Positions 1 to 9,268 of a stretch of 64,000 nucleotides of DNA are shown piece by piece. The notes below the pieces were generated by a model that was not told the origin of the DNA, ran no database searches, and was given only the letters and a program-made list of their open reading frames with translations. The stretch is taken from assembly GCF_006381105.1 (NCBI RefSeq), contig NZ_VDET01000013.1:94137-158136 (forward strand), written 5' to 3'. Every line of letters begins with the position of its first letter. Position 1 is the stretch's first letter. A program made the position numbers and the translations under genes. The stretch is from Flavicella sediminum. GTDB lineage: Bacteria; Bacteroidota; Bacteroidia; Flavobacteriales; Flavobacteriaceae.

Positions 1-149
1 GAAAACAAGGCTAAAATTACTTCCATTCCTAAATCCATTTGAAAACAACTAATATTTTTAGTGTTTAAAAAACCTTTTAAGTAGGCAGTTGCAGGATAAG
101 GCGTGTTAAGCTGAGTAAATGGGGGAGTTATAAGTAGTACGTCCGTCAA
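1..149 (-). CDS. B12-binding/radical SAM protein, N-terminal part (cut by window edge)
   Basis: Only about 49 N-terminal codons lie in the window; the gene runs off the left edge. Reading the minus strand from a TTG at 149 gives an open frame whose start resembles Flavobacteriia radical SAM proteins with an N-terminal cobalamin-binding domain (visible motif ITPPFTQLNTPYPA, then a YLKGF segment). No ATG is available between the upstream in-frame stop and this motif, so TTG is the best start. It is divergent from the small gene at 364. The catalytic CxxxCxxC motif would lie outside the window, so the family call rests on the N-terminus alone. Confidence 0.55.
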   Translation of the reverse strand, partial: MTDVLLITPPFTQLNTPYPATAYLKGFLNTKNISCFQMDLGMEVILALF

Positions 150-332
150 ATTTCTATATTTTCGATAAAGATACAAATCATATGTGTGAGACCCATGTTG
201 CTAAATTATAAAATCTTAAATTTAGGTGTAGTTTTTGATATCTAAATAACAATCGCATTTATTGAAAGAATTTTAGAGTACGTTGTTTTTAAAATAAGTC
301 TTTAAAAAAAACGCTAAGCTTTGCTCAATGAC

Positions 333-340
333 TACATTTG
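333..340 (+). promoter_or_regulatory. Putative -7 promoter box (TACATTTG)
   Basis: TACATTTG matches the Bacteroidota -7 consensus TAnnTTTG exactly. It lies 23 bp before the ATG at 364 and inside the longer open frame that begins at 328, which argues that translation starts at 364. I see no convincing TTTG box at the -33 position. Confidence 0.4.
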
Positions 341-363
341 TATGCTACCTTAAAACGATCACT

Positions 364-651
364 ATGAAAAAAAATAAATTCTTTTCTTTTTTATCTAGAC
401 AGCTAGTGCTGATAGGTATTGCTTCCTTTATGCTAAGCGGACCGGCTTTGGTTTTGGAAGATTTTTTAGATATTGAAGAAGTAGCATGTGTTTTAGAAAG
501 TGACATGGATCAAGAAAGTGAAAAAATATTGGAAAGTATTGAATTGCTGCTTATTGAAAGTCATTGGGTAACAAATTCAAAAATAAATAAAAAACCGCTC
601 TATGTTTATGAGAGTTTTGTAGTGGATACAAGTCCACCACCAGAAAGTTAA
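364..651 (+). CDS. Small hypothetical membrane or secreted protein
   Basis: A 95-residue protein I do not recognise. It has a lysine-rich start, a hydrophobic segment at about residues 10-30 that could be a signal peptide or anchor, a strongly acidic middle, and a Pro-rich C-terminal end (SPPPES). I prefer the ATG at 364 over the ATG at 328 because the basic-plus-hydrophobic signal then sits at the N-terminus and a -7 promoter box lies between the two. It ends 62 bp before the SulP gene and is probably co-transcribed with it. The function is unknown. Confidence 0.5.
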   Translation: MKKNKFFSFLSRQLVLIGIASFMLSGPALVLEDFLDIEEVACVLESDMDQESEKILESIELLLIESHWVTNSKINKKPLYVYESFVVDTSPPPES

Positions 652-713
652 ATAGTAGTTGACATTTAAAGTGTATTACAATTTTTTATTTTACTAATTA
701 ATTATTATTTGAC

Positions 714-2573
714 ATGAAAAAATTATTTTCAAACATCAAAGGAGATGCTTTTGGTGGTATTACGGCGGGTATTGTTGCCTTGCCTTTGGCTTTGGCATTC
801 GGTGTGTCCTCAGGTTTAGGACCAAGTGCAGGTTTGTATGGAGCTATTTTCTTAAGTTTCTTTGCCGCACTTTTAGGAGGAACAAGTACGCAAATTTCAG
901 GACCAACTGCACCAATGACCGCAGTAAGTATGCTTGTTATTTCAGGAATTATAGCCATGAATGATGGCGATGTAAGCAAAGCATTACCTGCAATACTTAC
1001 CGTTTTTGTGATGGCTGGAGTTTTTCAAGTGGGCTTAGGTGTTTTGGGGTTAGGAAAGTATATAAAATACATACCTTATCCGGTTGTGTCGGGATTTATG
1101 ACAGCAATTGGGGTTATTATTTTGATTACCCAAATTTTGCCTACCATCGGGTATTATCCAAAAGAAGATGCTGAATTTGTAAATCAGTTCAAACCTCAAG
1201 CAGAGGAAATTATTCTAGAATCTATTTTAAAGGAAGAAGTAGGAGAAGGGATTTTGGTTTTAGAAGATTTTTCAGAAACCATTAAAAGAGCACAAGGTAT
1301 TGATGCAGTAGCAATCCGGAAGGAAACAAAAACACTTGCAGCAAACTATGCTTCAGGAGTGTTAGGAACTTTAAAAGTATTGCCTAGAGGGCTTTCGCAT
1401 ATTAGTTGGTTAGAATTGATTTTAGCCTTAAGTACTATATTTATTATTTACGGATTTAAAAGAATAACGATGGCAGTGCCAAGTACTTTAGTGGCCTTGG
1501 TTGTTGTTTCAGGAGTAGCCTATGGTTTCGATTTAGGGTATAAGCCAATTGAAGAAATACCAAGTGGTTTGCCTTTGCCAAATTTGGCTATTTTTACAGA
1601 ATTTAGTCTTTCAAGCGTTACGCCCTATATTTTTACGGCAATTACTTTAGCGCTATTAGGAGCTATAGATTCTTTGCTGACCAGTGTTGTGGCAGATAAT
1701 ATGACCAAGACAAAGCACAACCCGAACAAGGAATTGATAGGTCAGGGATTGGGAAATAGTATTGCTGCAATTTTTGGAGGAATCCCTGGAGCTGGAGCCA
1801 CTATTAGAACTGTTGTAAATATCAATTCCGGAGGAAAAACAAAACTTTCAGGAATGATTGCTGGGGTGATGTTGCTAGTTATTCTTTTAGGTTTAAGTCC
1901 TGTAGCTTCAAAAATACCAGCAGCCGTTTTGGCGGGTATTTTAATAACTGTAGGAATAGGAGTAATGGATTATAAAGGTTTAAAGGCAATACCTGCGATG
2001 CCTAAAGATACCAAGCTAGGTCCCTTTAAAATTAGTTCCGATGTAATGATTATGGTTGTTGTTTTGGTCTTGTCTACTTTTTGGAATTTGGTAAACGCCG
2101 TTGGTATTGGATTGATCATTGCTTCTTTAATTTTTATGAAGAAAATGGGGGATTTAACCGCAAAAAGGTCAGATGTGAAGTCCCTGAAAAAAGAAACAAA
2201 CTGGAAAGATGAAGCCAATTTTCCAGAAAAACTGAAGGAAGAGGTATTTATAAAACACCTAAAGGGACCATTGTTTTTTGGTTCGACTAGTAATTTTCAG
2301 GAATTGGCAGAACAGATTCCTGATACCGCATCTACAATAATTATTAGAATGGGACGCATGCAGTATATTGACCAGTCTGGTTTGTTTGTTATTGAAGATA
2401 TTTTGGTCGATTTAAAGAGTGCGGGTAAAAATGTGTTATTGGTTGGTTTGTTAGAGCAACCGCGATATATGCTAGAACGAATAGATATAATTCCCGATTT
2501 AATTCCGAAAGAACATGTATTCAAAAACTTTGAACTTTGTTTAGATTGGGTAAAGAAAAACCTAAACAAATAG
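714..2573 (+). CDS. SulP-family inorganic anion transporter with STAS domain
   Basis: A 619-residue inner-membrane transporter of the SulP (SLC26-like) family, which moves sulfate, bicarbonate or other anions. The N-terminal two thirds are hydrophobic helices with the family's early Gly/Pro-rich segments (GPTAPM near residue 64). A C-terminal cytoplasmic STAS domain occupies roughly residues 515-615, with a DQSG motif. An unusually long hydrophilic stretch at about residues 147-228 lies between membrane segments; the other SulP in this window has only about 30 residues there. A strong terminator follows the stop. Nearby carbonic anhydrase suggests bicarbonate, but the substrate cannot be read from the sequence. 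Confidence 0.85.
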   Translation: MKKLFSNIKGDAFGGITAGIVALPLALAFGVSSGLGPSAGLYGAIFLSFFAALLGGTSTQISGPTAPMTAVSMLVISGIIAMNDGDVSKALPAILTVFVMAGVFQVGLGVLGLGKYIKYIPYPVVSGFMTAIGVIILITQILPTIGYYPKEDAEFVNQFKPQAEEIILESILKEEVGEGILVLEDFSETIKRAQGIDAVAIRKETKTLAANYASGVLGTLKVLPRGLSHISWLELILALSTIFIIYGFKRITMAVPSTLVALVVVSGVAYGFDLGYKPIEEIPSGLPLPNLAIFTEFSLSSVTPYIFTAITLALLGAIDSLLTSVVADNMTKTKHNPNKELIGQGLGNSIAAIFGGIPGAGATIRTVVNINSGGKTKLSGMIAGVMLLVILLGLSPVASKIPAAVLAGILITVGIGVMDYKGLKAIPAMPKDTKLGPFKISSDVMIMVVVLVLSTFWNLVNAVGIGLIIASLIFMKKMGDLTAKRSDVKSLKKETNWKDEANFPEKLKEEVFIKHLKGPLFFGSTSNFQELAEQIPDTASTIIIRMGRMQYIDQSGLFVIEDILVDLKSAGKNVLLVGLLEQPRYMLERIDIIPDLIPKEHVFKNFELCLDWVKKNLNK

Positions 2574-2574
2574 C

Positions 2575-2617
2575 AAAAAAAAAGATTCTTATCAAGCGAT
2601 AAGAATCTTTTTTTTTT
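2575..2617. terminator. Rho-independent terminator (copy A)
   Basis: A 12-bp perfect stem (2582-2593 with 2598-2609) with an AAGC loop, flanked by an A-tract before and a T-run after, so it can work in both directions. It directly follows the SulP stop codon. The same hairpin recurs at 2914-2941. Confidence 0.85.
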
Positions 2618-2618
2618 A

Positions 2619-2752
2619 GTAAAGTTCTGTTTGTAAAAACTGAACTTCTCCATTGTTTACATGGTAAGAAACTCCAATAACTTCAATTTGTCCGTTCTTT
2701 TCTGCAAATGTAAGAGTAAGAATTTCTTCTCAAATTCTTTCAATAGACATCT
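2619..2752 (-). pseudogene. Decayed 3' fragment of carbonic anhydrase
   Basis: Read on the minus strand, this encodes a degenerate copy of the last 40 or so residues of the intact carbonic anhydrase at 2964-3566 (shared SIERI, EKNG and GEVQFL segments). It has an in-frame TGA just after SIERI, and the original stop codon is changed from TAA to CAA. It has no start of its own. It belongs to the upstream half of a tandem duplication and is not a functional gene. Confidence 0.8.
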
Positions 2753-2761
2753 TTTTTTAAG

Positions 2762-2905
2762 GCGATATATGGATCAGTCTGTTTTGAGAGGTTTCGATAT
2801 ATGCTAGAACGAATGGCTATAATTCTCGATTTAATTTCAAAAAAACAGGTATTCAAAAACGTTGAACTTTGTTTAGATTGGGTAAAGAAAAATCTAACTA
2901 AATTG
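2762..2905 (+). pseudogene. Decayed 3' fragment of SulP transporter gene
   Basis: A degenerate copy of the 3' end of the SulP gene at 714-2573. The part around 2762-2786 matches the DQSG region. About 70 bp present in the parent are then missing. From 2787 on it matches the last 35 or so codons closely (YMLER, then ELCLDWVKKNL). The stop codon position reads TTG instead of TAG. A short open frame through it is a by-product of this decay. Confidence 0.8.
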
Positions 2906-2946
2906 CAAAAAAAAAGATTCTTATCAAGCGATAAGAATCTTTTTTA
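2906..2946. terminator. Rho-independent terminator (copy B)
   Basis: The same 12-bp stem and AAGC loop as the hairpin after the SulP gene (2914-2925 with 2930-2941), with A-tract and T-run on either side. It lies just beyond the carbonic anhydrase stop codon and would end the minus-strand TetR-SulP-carbonic anhydrase transcript. Confidence 0.85.
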
Positions 2947-2963
2947 TTTAGGTAAAGTTCTGT

Positions 2964-3566
2964 TTATAAAAACTGAACTTCCCCACTGTTTACATCGTAA
3001 GATGCTCCAACAATTTCAATCTCTCCATTCTTTTCCATCTCGGCAAGAATTGGGCTTTCAACGCGAATTCTTTCAATAGACAATTGTACGTTTACAATGG
3101 CTGTTTCTTCAATAGATTCAGTGGTAACTTCTTTGTTTACCTTTTTAACGGCAGGTTGAATTTTTTCTAATAAAGTAGTTATGTTTCCTAATTCAACATG
3201 GTTACAGGCTGCAGTAACAGCTCCACATTTTGTATGTCCTAAAACAACAACAATTTTAGAACCTGCAACTTTACATCCGTATTCAATAGAACCTAAAACA
3301 TCTTCGTTGATTACATTTCCTGCAACTCTAACACTAAATACATCTCCAATTCCTTGGTCAAAAACCAATTCTGCAGGTACTCTAGAATCGATACAGCTTA
3401 AAATTACTGCAAAAGGAAACTGTCCGTTACTTGTTTCTAATACTTGTTGTTTTAAATCTCTTTGTGCTTTAAGATTTTGAACAAATCTTTTATTCCCCTC
3501 TACTAAAATGTTGTGTGCTATTTGAGGAGTTAATGTTTCTTGTATTTGTTTTGTTTGTGTTTTCAT
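2964..3566 (-). CDS. Beta-class carbonic anhydrase
   Basis: A 200-residue zinc enzyme interconverting CO2 and bicarbonate in the cytoplasm. The beta-class signature is complete: C58-x-D60-x-R62 in SCIDSRVPAE and H111-x2-C114 in HTKCGAV. Cys58, His111 and Cys114 are the expected zinc ligands, and Asp60/Arg62 the catalytic dyad. It is the last gene of a minus-strand operon, 23 bp after a SulP transporter, a pairing well known for bicarbonate uptake. It starts at the ATG at 3566. The length is normal for the family. Confidence 0.93.
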   Translation of the reverse strand: MKTQTKQIQETLTPQIAHNILVEGNKRFVQNLKAQRDLKQQVLETSNGQFPFAVILSCIDSRVPAELVFDQGIGDVFSVRVAGNVINEDVLGSIEYGCKVAGSKIVVVLGHTKCGAVTAACNHVELGNITTLLEKIQPAVKKVNKEVTTESIEETAIVNVQLSIERIRVESPILAEMEKNGEIEIVGASYDVNSGEVQFL

Positions 3567-3589
3567 ATGGTGTGCGATTTATAAGGTTA

Positions 3590-5194
3590 TTATTTTAAGG
3601 CCAAGTCACTTTTTGGTCTAGATTTAAAAAAATCTATAAAACTATCAGGATTTTCCACAACTCCTCTTTTAGATGTTAGCTTAATGCTAATGTTTCTGTT
3701 AGAGGCTTTGTCTAAGAAGTCTTCAAAAATCTCGATAATATCATGGTCTAAAAATCGTGTTTTTAGCAAATTAATTTCTAAATGCGTGTTTTCAGGAATG
3801 TTTTCTAATTCTCTCATAATGGCACCTTTGTTGAAAAAAGTTACTTCTTCAGCTAAATCCATTTTTACATGGTGATAGGTATTGTCTCTTTCTTTAATGT
3901 GTAAGAAGTGAGAGTTTTGGAAACTTTTGTAGAGAACAATAATAATTCCAATACATAGTCCAATTCCAATTCCTATTAATAAATTGTATTGTACAAGAAG
4001 TACAGTAATTAAAAAAGGAACATATTGTTGCCATCCTAATGAGAACATACTTTTGAATGTTTTAGGATTGGCTAATTTATAACCTACAACCAAAAGGATT
4101 GAAGCTAAAACAGCCAATGGAATCATATTAAGAACTGTCGGAATAATTAATACAGAAATCAATAATAAGAAACCGTGCAATATAGCCGATAATTTTGTTT
4201 GTCCACCAGACTGAATGTTAGCAGAACTTCTTACAATTACTTGGGTAATTGGAAGTCCACCGATCAAACCAGAAATAATATTACCAGAACCTTGAGCTAC
4301 AAGCTCTCTGTTTGTTGGTGTTACTCTTTTTCTAGGGTCAATTTTATCGGTTGCTTCAACACAAAGTAAGGTTTCCAAACTTGCAACTAAGGCAATGGTA
4401 AAACCAGTAATCCATACTTCTTTGTTACCAATGGCTCCAAAATTAGGAAAGCTAAACTGATTTAAAAAAGAATCAAAATTTTCAGGAATTGGCACATTTA
4501 CCAAATGTTCTGCTGAAATTGACAAGGCTGTGTTATTACGAGTTACTAAGAAATAGATAACACCAATAATCACCGCTACAAAAGGTCCTTGAATCAACGT
4601 GAAAATTTTTGATTTTTTCTCCAATACATTAGCCCATAGTATAATAACGGCAAGCGCAATAGCTCCAATTAAAGTGGCTCCAAGACTGATCCCGTTGATA
4701 GAATTGATGATTTCTGAAAAAGTATTGCTTCCATCTACTTGGAAAAAGAAGAAATCTCCTTCAGGATCTGCGTCATAACCGAAAAAATGTGGAATTTGTT
4801 TTAGAATAATAATCAAACCAATTCCTACTAACATTCCTTTAATAACAGAAGAAGGGAAATAATATCCAATAACTCCAGCTTTTATAATACCAAACACAAT
4901 TTGTATGACCCCACCAATTACGACAGCTAATAAAAAGCTTTCATAACCTAAAGATTGAATTGCCGTCATAACAATTGCAGCCAATCCTGCAGCAGGTCCA
5001 CTAACTCCAACAGCGGAACCACTAATGGCTCCAACAATGACTCCTCCAATAATACCGGCAATCATTCCAGAAAATGGGGGTGCTCCACTTGCTAGGGCAA
5101 TTCCTAAACATAAAGGTAGGGCAACAAAGAAAACAACAATACTTGCTGGAAAGTCGTTTTTGAAATTTTTGAATAAATTTGTGTTCATAGACAT
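3590..5194 (-). CDS. SulP-family transporter, likely bicarbonate/anion
   Basis: A 534-residue integral membrane protein of the SulP family. The N-terminal region has the family's Gly-rich membrane segments (GVSGPAAGL near residue 65), followed by many hydrophobic helices. The C-terminal 100 or so residues are hydrophilic and only STAS-like. It shares an operon with the TetR gene upstream (28 bp gap) and carbonic anhydrase downstream (23 bp gap). From this pairing I infer bicarbonate import or export. Two start codons are possible, at 5194 and 5188. It is clearly different from the SulP at 714. Confidence 0.87.
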   Translation of the reverse strand: MSMNTNLFKNFKNDFPASIVVFFVALPLCLGIALASGAPPFSGMIAGIIGGVIVGAISGSAVGVSGPAAGLAAIVMTAIQSLGYESFLLAVVIGGVIQIVFGIIKAGVIGYYFPSSVIKGMLVGIGLIIILKQIPHFFGYDADPEGDFFFFQVDGSNTFSEIINSINGISLGATLIGAIALAVIILWANVLEKKSKIFTLIQGPFVAVIIGVIYFLVTRNNTALSISAEHLVNVPIPENFDSFLNQFSFPNFGAIGNKEVWITGFTIALVASLETLLCVEATDKIDPRKRVTPTNRELVAQGSGNIISGLIGGLPITQVIVRSSANIQSGGQTKLSAILHGFLLLISVLIIPTVLNMIPLAVLASILLVVGYKLANPKTFKSMFSLGWQQYVPFLITVLLVQYNLLIGIGIGLCIGIIIVLYKSFQNSHFLHIKERDNTYHHVKMDLAEEVTFFNKGAIMRELENIPENTHLEINLLKTRFLDHDIIEIFEDFLDKASNRNISIKLTSKRGVVENPDSFIDFFKSRPKSDLALK

Positions 5195-5222
5195 TGTTTA
5201 ATTTAATTATTGATTTGTTACT

Positions 5223-5894
5223 TTATTTTAAATAGCTAAAAACTAGTTCTTTGTAGAATTTAGTAATGGCGTTTTGTTCATTTGTAAGATCTGTTAGTTC
5301 CGGAAGATGTTCAGAAAAATATTTTTGCTGATGCGCTCCTTCAATAACCGTAGAAATAAGCATATGGGGGTATTTAAAGTCGGGGTTGATTTCCAAAACG
5401 ATGGCACCAACTCTGTTTACTACAGATTTATAGGCTTTAAAACATCCTTTTTTATTTTCTTCATCAACATCTTTTGTATGGTAGGCTTTTATAGATTCCG
5501 AAAAGATAATTTTACTCAACATAATTTCATTCACATACGAAATATCATCATCAATCAATACAGGTTGTGTTAACAAATCAATAGCAGAATCTAATCGATC
5601 TAGAGGAGAAGCTACATTGGTGGTGGCAAAAGCAAGTCTGTATTCAGTCCATGTCCAATACCAACTTGTTAAGTAAATAAGCAACATGTGCTTGTTTACA
5701 AAATATCGGTAAATAGAACTTTCTGGAGAATTTATAGCGAGACCTAATTTTTTAAACGTGAAATCTTCAAACCCCATTTCATTGATCATTGAAATACTGT
5801 TTGAAATTATCTTTCTTCCTAGTTTTGACGAATCAGGGTTTTTTGAATACAACTCCGGATCTATATCAAATTGAATTTGTAGTTTTTGTATCAT
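5223..5894 (-). CDS. TetR/AcrR-family transcriptional regulator
   Basis: A 223-residue one-component regulator. The N-terminal helix-turn-helix lies at about residues 25-75, with the typical pattern of a GFEDFT-like segment, then an SSIYRYF recognition helix. The rest is helical and would form the ligand-binding dimer domain. It is first in the operon with the SulP and carbonic anhydrase genes, so it probably controls them and itself. A promoter with an embedded 10-bp palindrome lies directly upstream. The ligand is unknown. Confidence 0.85.
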   Translation of the reverse strand: MIQKLQIQFDIDPELYSKNPDSSKLGRKIISNSISMINEMGFEDFTFKKLGLAINSPESSIYRYFVNKHMLLIYLTSWYWTWTEYRLAFATTNVASPLDRLDSAIDLLTQPVLIDDDISYVNEIMLSKIIFSESIKAYHTKDVDEENKKGCFKAYKSVVNRVGAIVLEINPDFKYPHMLISTVIEGAHQQKYFSEHLPELTDLTNEQNAITKFYKELVFSYLK

Positions 5895-5910
5895 AATTAA
5901 ATTTCGTTTG

Positions 5911-5943
5911 CAAATATACTAGTATTACTATCGTTTATGCAAA
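5911..5943 (-). promoter_or_regulatory. Promoter of the TetR-SulP-carbonic anhydrase operon, with candidate operator
   Basis: On the minus strand a TTTG box (5943-5940) is followed after 21 bp by TATATTTG (5918-5911), a full match to the Bacteroidota promoter. The start codon is 17 bp further on. A perfect palindrome ATACTAGTAT (5916-5925) overlaps the -7 box and is a reasonable operator for the TetR protein; that part is inference. Confidence 0.65.
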
Positions 5944-6029
5944 CTTTATAACTGTTAAAGAGTGTTAAAATTTTATTTTCTAGCTTTTTTCGTTTTATTT
6001 AATGTTGACAAACATTTTTTATTCCTGTT

Positions 6030-8074
<2,045 letters not shown>

Positions 8075-8084
8075 ATTATTATCC

Positions 8085-9023
8085 CTAAAAAGTTCCCACA
8101 AAATGAAGTCCCACCATGTTTTCTGAAACTTGAGGAATCAGTTGTTTTCTTAGCTTAAATTTCTTTTTAGAATGTTGAGATAAGCCTTTGTTTTCTTTTG
8201 CTTTTTGTTTTCTGCTACTCAAAACTACAGATCTACCAATGATGGTTCCAATAATTCCGCCAACCACCATGTCTGATACCCAGTGTTGGTGTGAAGGGAA
8301 ATCTGACATAAAAACAATTGAAATAAATCCATAAGGAATCCAGTAGTTGTCAAATTCCATTTGCATAACTTTTGCCACAGAGAAAAAAGCAGTGGCATGA
8401 AAAGAAGGCATTCCCGTTCCTCCAGGTTTACTATTAAAATAGATAGGGTGATAGTTCCCAAAATCCCAATTATTATCGGTCCATTCAGAAGGGTCTTGAT
8501 CACTTCCTTCTCTATAAGGTCTATTTCTAGCAAATAAAGTTTTTAAGGCAACATGAGAAATCACATAAGAATAGAGTAAGGATTTTACGGCATTTGTCGC
8601 GGCCATTTGTCCTTTTTCATAATTAAAAGCAAAGGAACCTGCGTATAAGGAAGCAATGGAAGCAGAGATGTAAAGATCATTTCCTTTAAACCAGTCAAAA
8701 TTACTATTGAAAACTTTTGTTTTGGGTAGCGAATAATCGATTGCTGGTTCAATATGATTGTGTAAAAAATCGGTGGTGTATTTGTCAACGGCAATAAGTC
8801 CTAAAATTCCTCCCGCATACATGGCGGTTCTTTTCCAGTCCTTAGAAAATGTTTTTCCCATTTCGGAAAAATCTCCTGGAACTGAAAATAAATTGTTTTT
8901 TAACACTCTTCCAGCCACTTTAAATCGACTCTCATTCTCTATTTTTTTTAGTTGTAAACTATCCACTTGTGCATTGGCTAGTGATACAGAACAAATACAA
9001 ATTATTAAAAGGAATTTTTTCAT
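8085..9023 (-). CDS. PAP2-superfamily phosphatase, exported
   Basis: A 312-residue protein with an N-terminal signal peptide (residues 1-20 or so, ending LANAQ) and a membrane-associated PAP2 domain. The three phosphatase motifs are visible: a KxxxxxxRP-type segment (KTLFARNRP), PSFHA in place of PSGH, and SHQHWVSD for the last His/Asp motif. Such enzymes remove phosphate from lipid phosphates or undecaprenyl pyrophosphate at the cell envelope. I chose the ATG at 9023; the frame extends to a TTG at 9032, but the signal peptide fits the ATG. The C-terminal tail is Lys-rich. Confidence 0.85.
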   Translation of the reverse strand: MKKFLLIICICSVSLANAQVDSLQLKKIENESRFKVAGRVLKNNLFSVPGDFSEMGKTFSKDWKRTAMYAGGILGLIAVDKYTTDFLHNHIEPAIDYSLPKTKVFNSNFDWFKGNDLYISASIASLYAGSFAFNYEKGQMAATNAVKSLLYSYVISHVALKTLFARNRPYREGSDQDPSEWTDNNWDFGNYHPIYFNSKPGGTGMPSFHATAFFSVAKVMQMEFDNYWIPYGFISIVFMSDFPSHQHWVSDMVVGGIIGTIIGRSVVLSSRKQKAKENKGLSQHSKKKFKLRKQLIPQVSENMVGLHFVGTF

Positions 9024-9046
9024 AGGTAACAAACAATTTTACGAGC

Positions 9047-9054
9047 CAAAAATA
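9047..9054 (-). promoter_or_regulatory. Putative -7 box for the PAP2 gene (TATTTTTG)
   Basis: Minus-strand TATTTTTG matches TAnnTTTG and lies 23 bp before the ATG at 9023. I see no -33 box at a standard distance. Confidence 0.4.
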
Positions 9055-9172
9055 GGGATTATCTGACAAATAATGAGAGAAGATTCAAAAAACGAAAAAC
9101 AAGGAATTTTCAATGGGAATACACTTTGTTAACGGAGATAGAATTTTTTGTCTTAGAAAAGTACGAATTTGA

Positions 9173-9234
9173 ACTTGTAGAAACATTGTACATACTTACA
9201 CAGACGCTTCCTTCTAAAAGAAAAAATACATTTG
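9173..9234 (+). promoter_or_regulatory. Promoter 1 of the locus: 21-bp direct-repeat operator and -7 box
   Basis: Half-site 1 is ACTTGTAGAAACA (9173-9185). Half-site 2 is ACTTACACAGACG (9194-9206), exactly 21 bp later. The -7 box TACATTTG is at 9227-9234, 54 bp after the start of half-site 1. This is the best-preserved direct repeat of the seven found in the locus. It drives the two sulfatase genes at 9269 and 10855. The rest of the gap from 9055 shows nothing else I can identify. Confidence 0.65.
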
Positions 9235-9268
9235 TATACTAATTTTTGTTAATTGAATAAAACACATA

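Noticed and set aside
2801-3079. Open frame of 92 codons on the + strand
   Set aside because: Its first part is the decayed SulP 3' copy, and the rest reads antisense through the terminator and the carbonic anhydrase gene; it is a by-product of the duplication.
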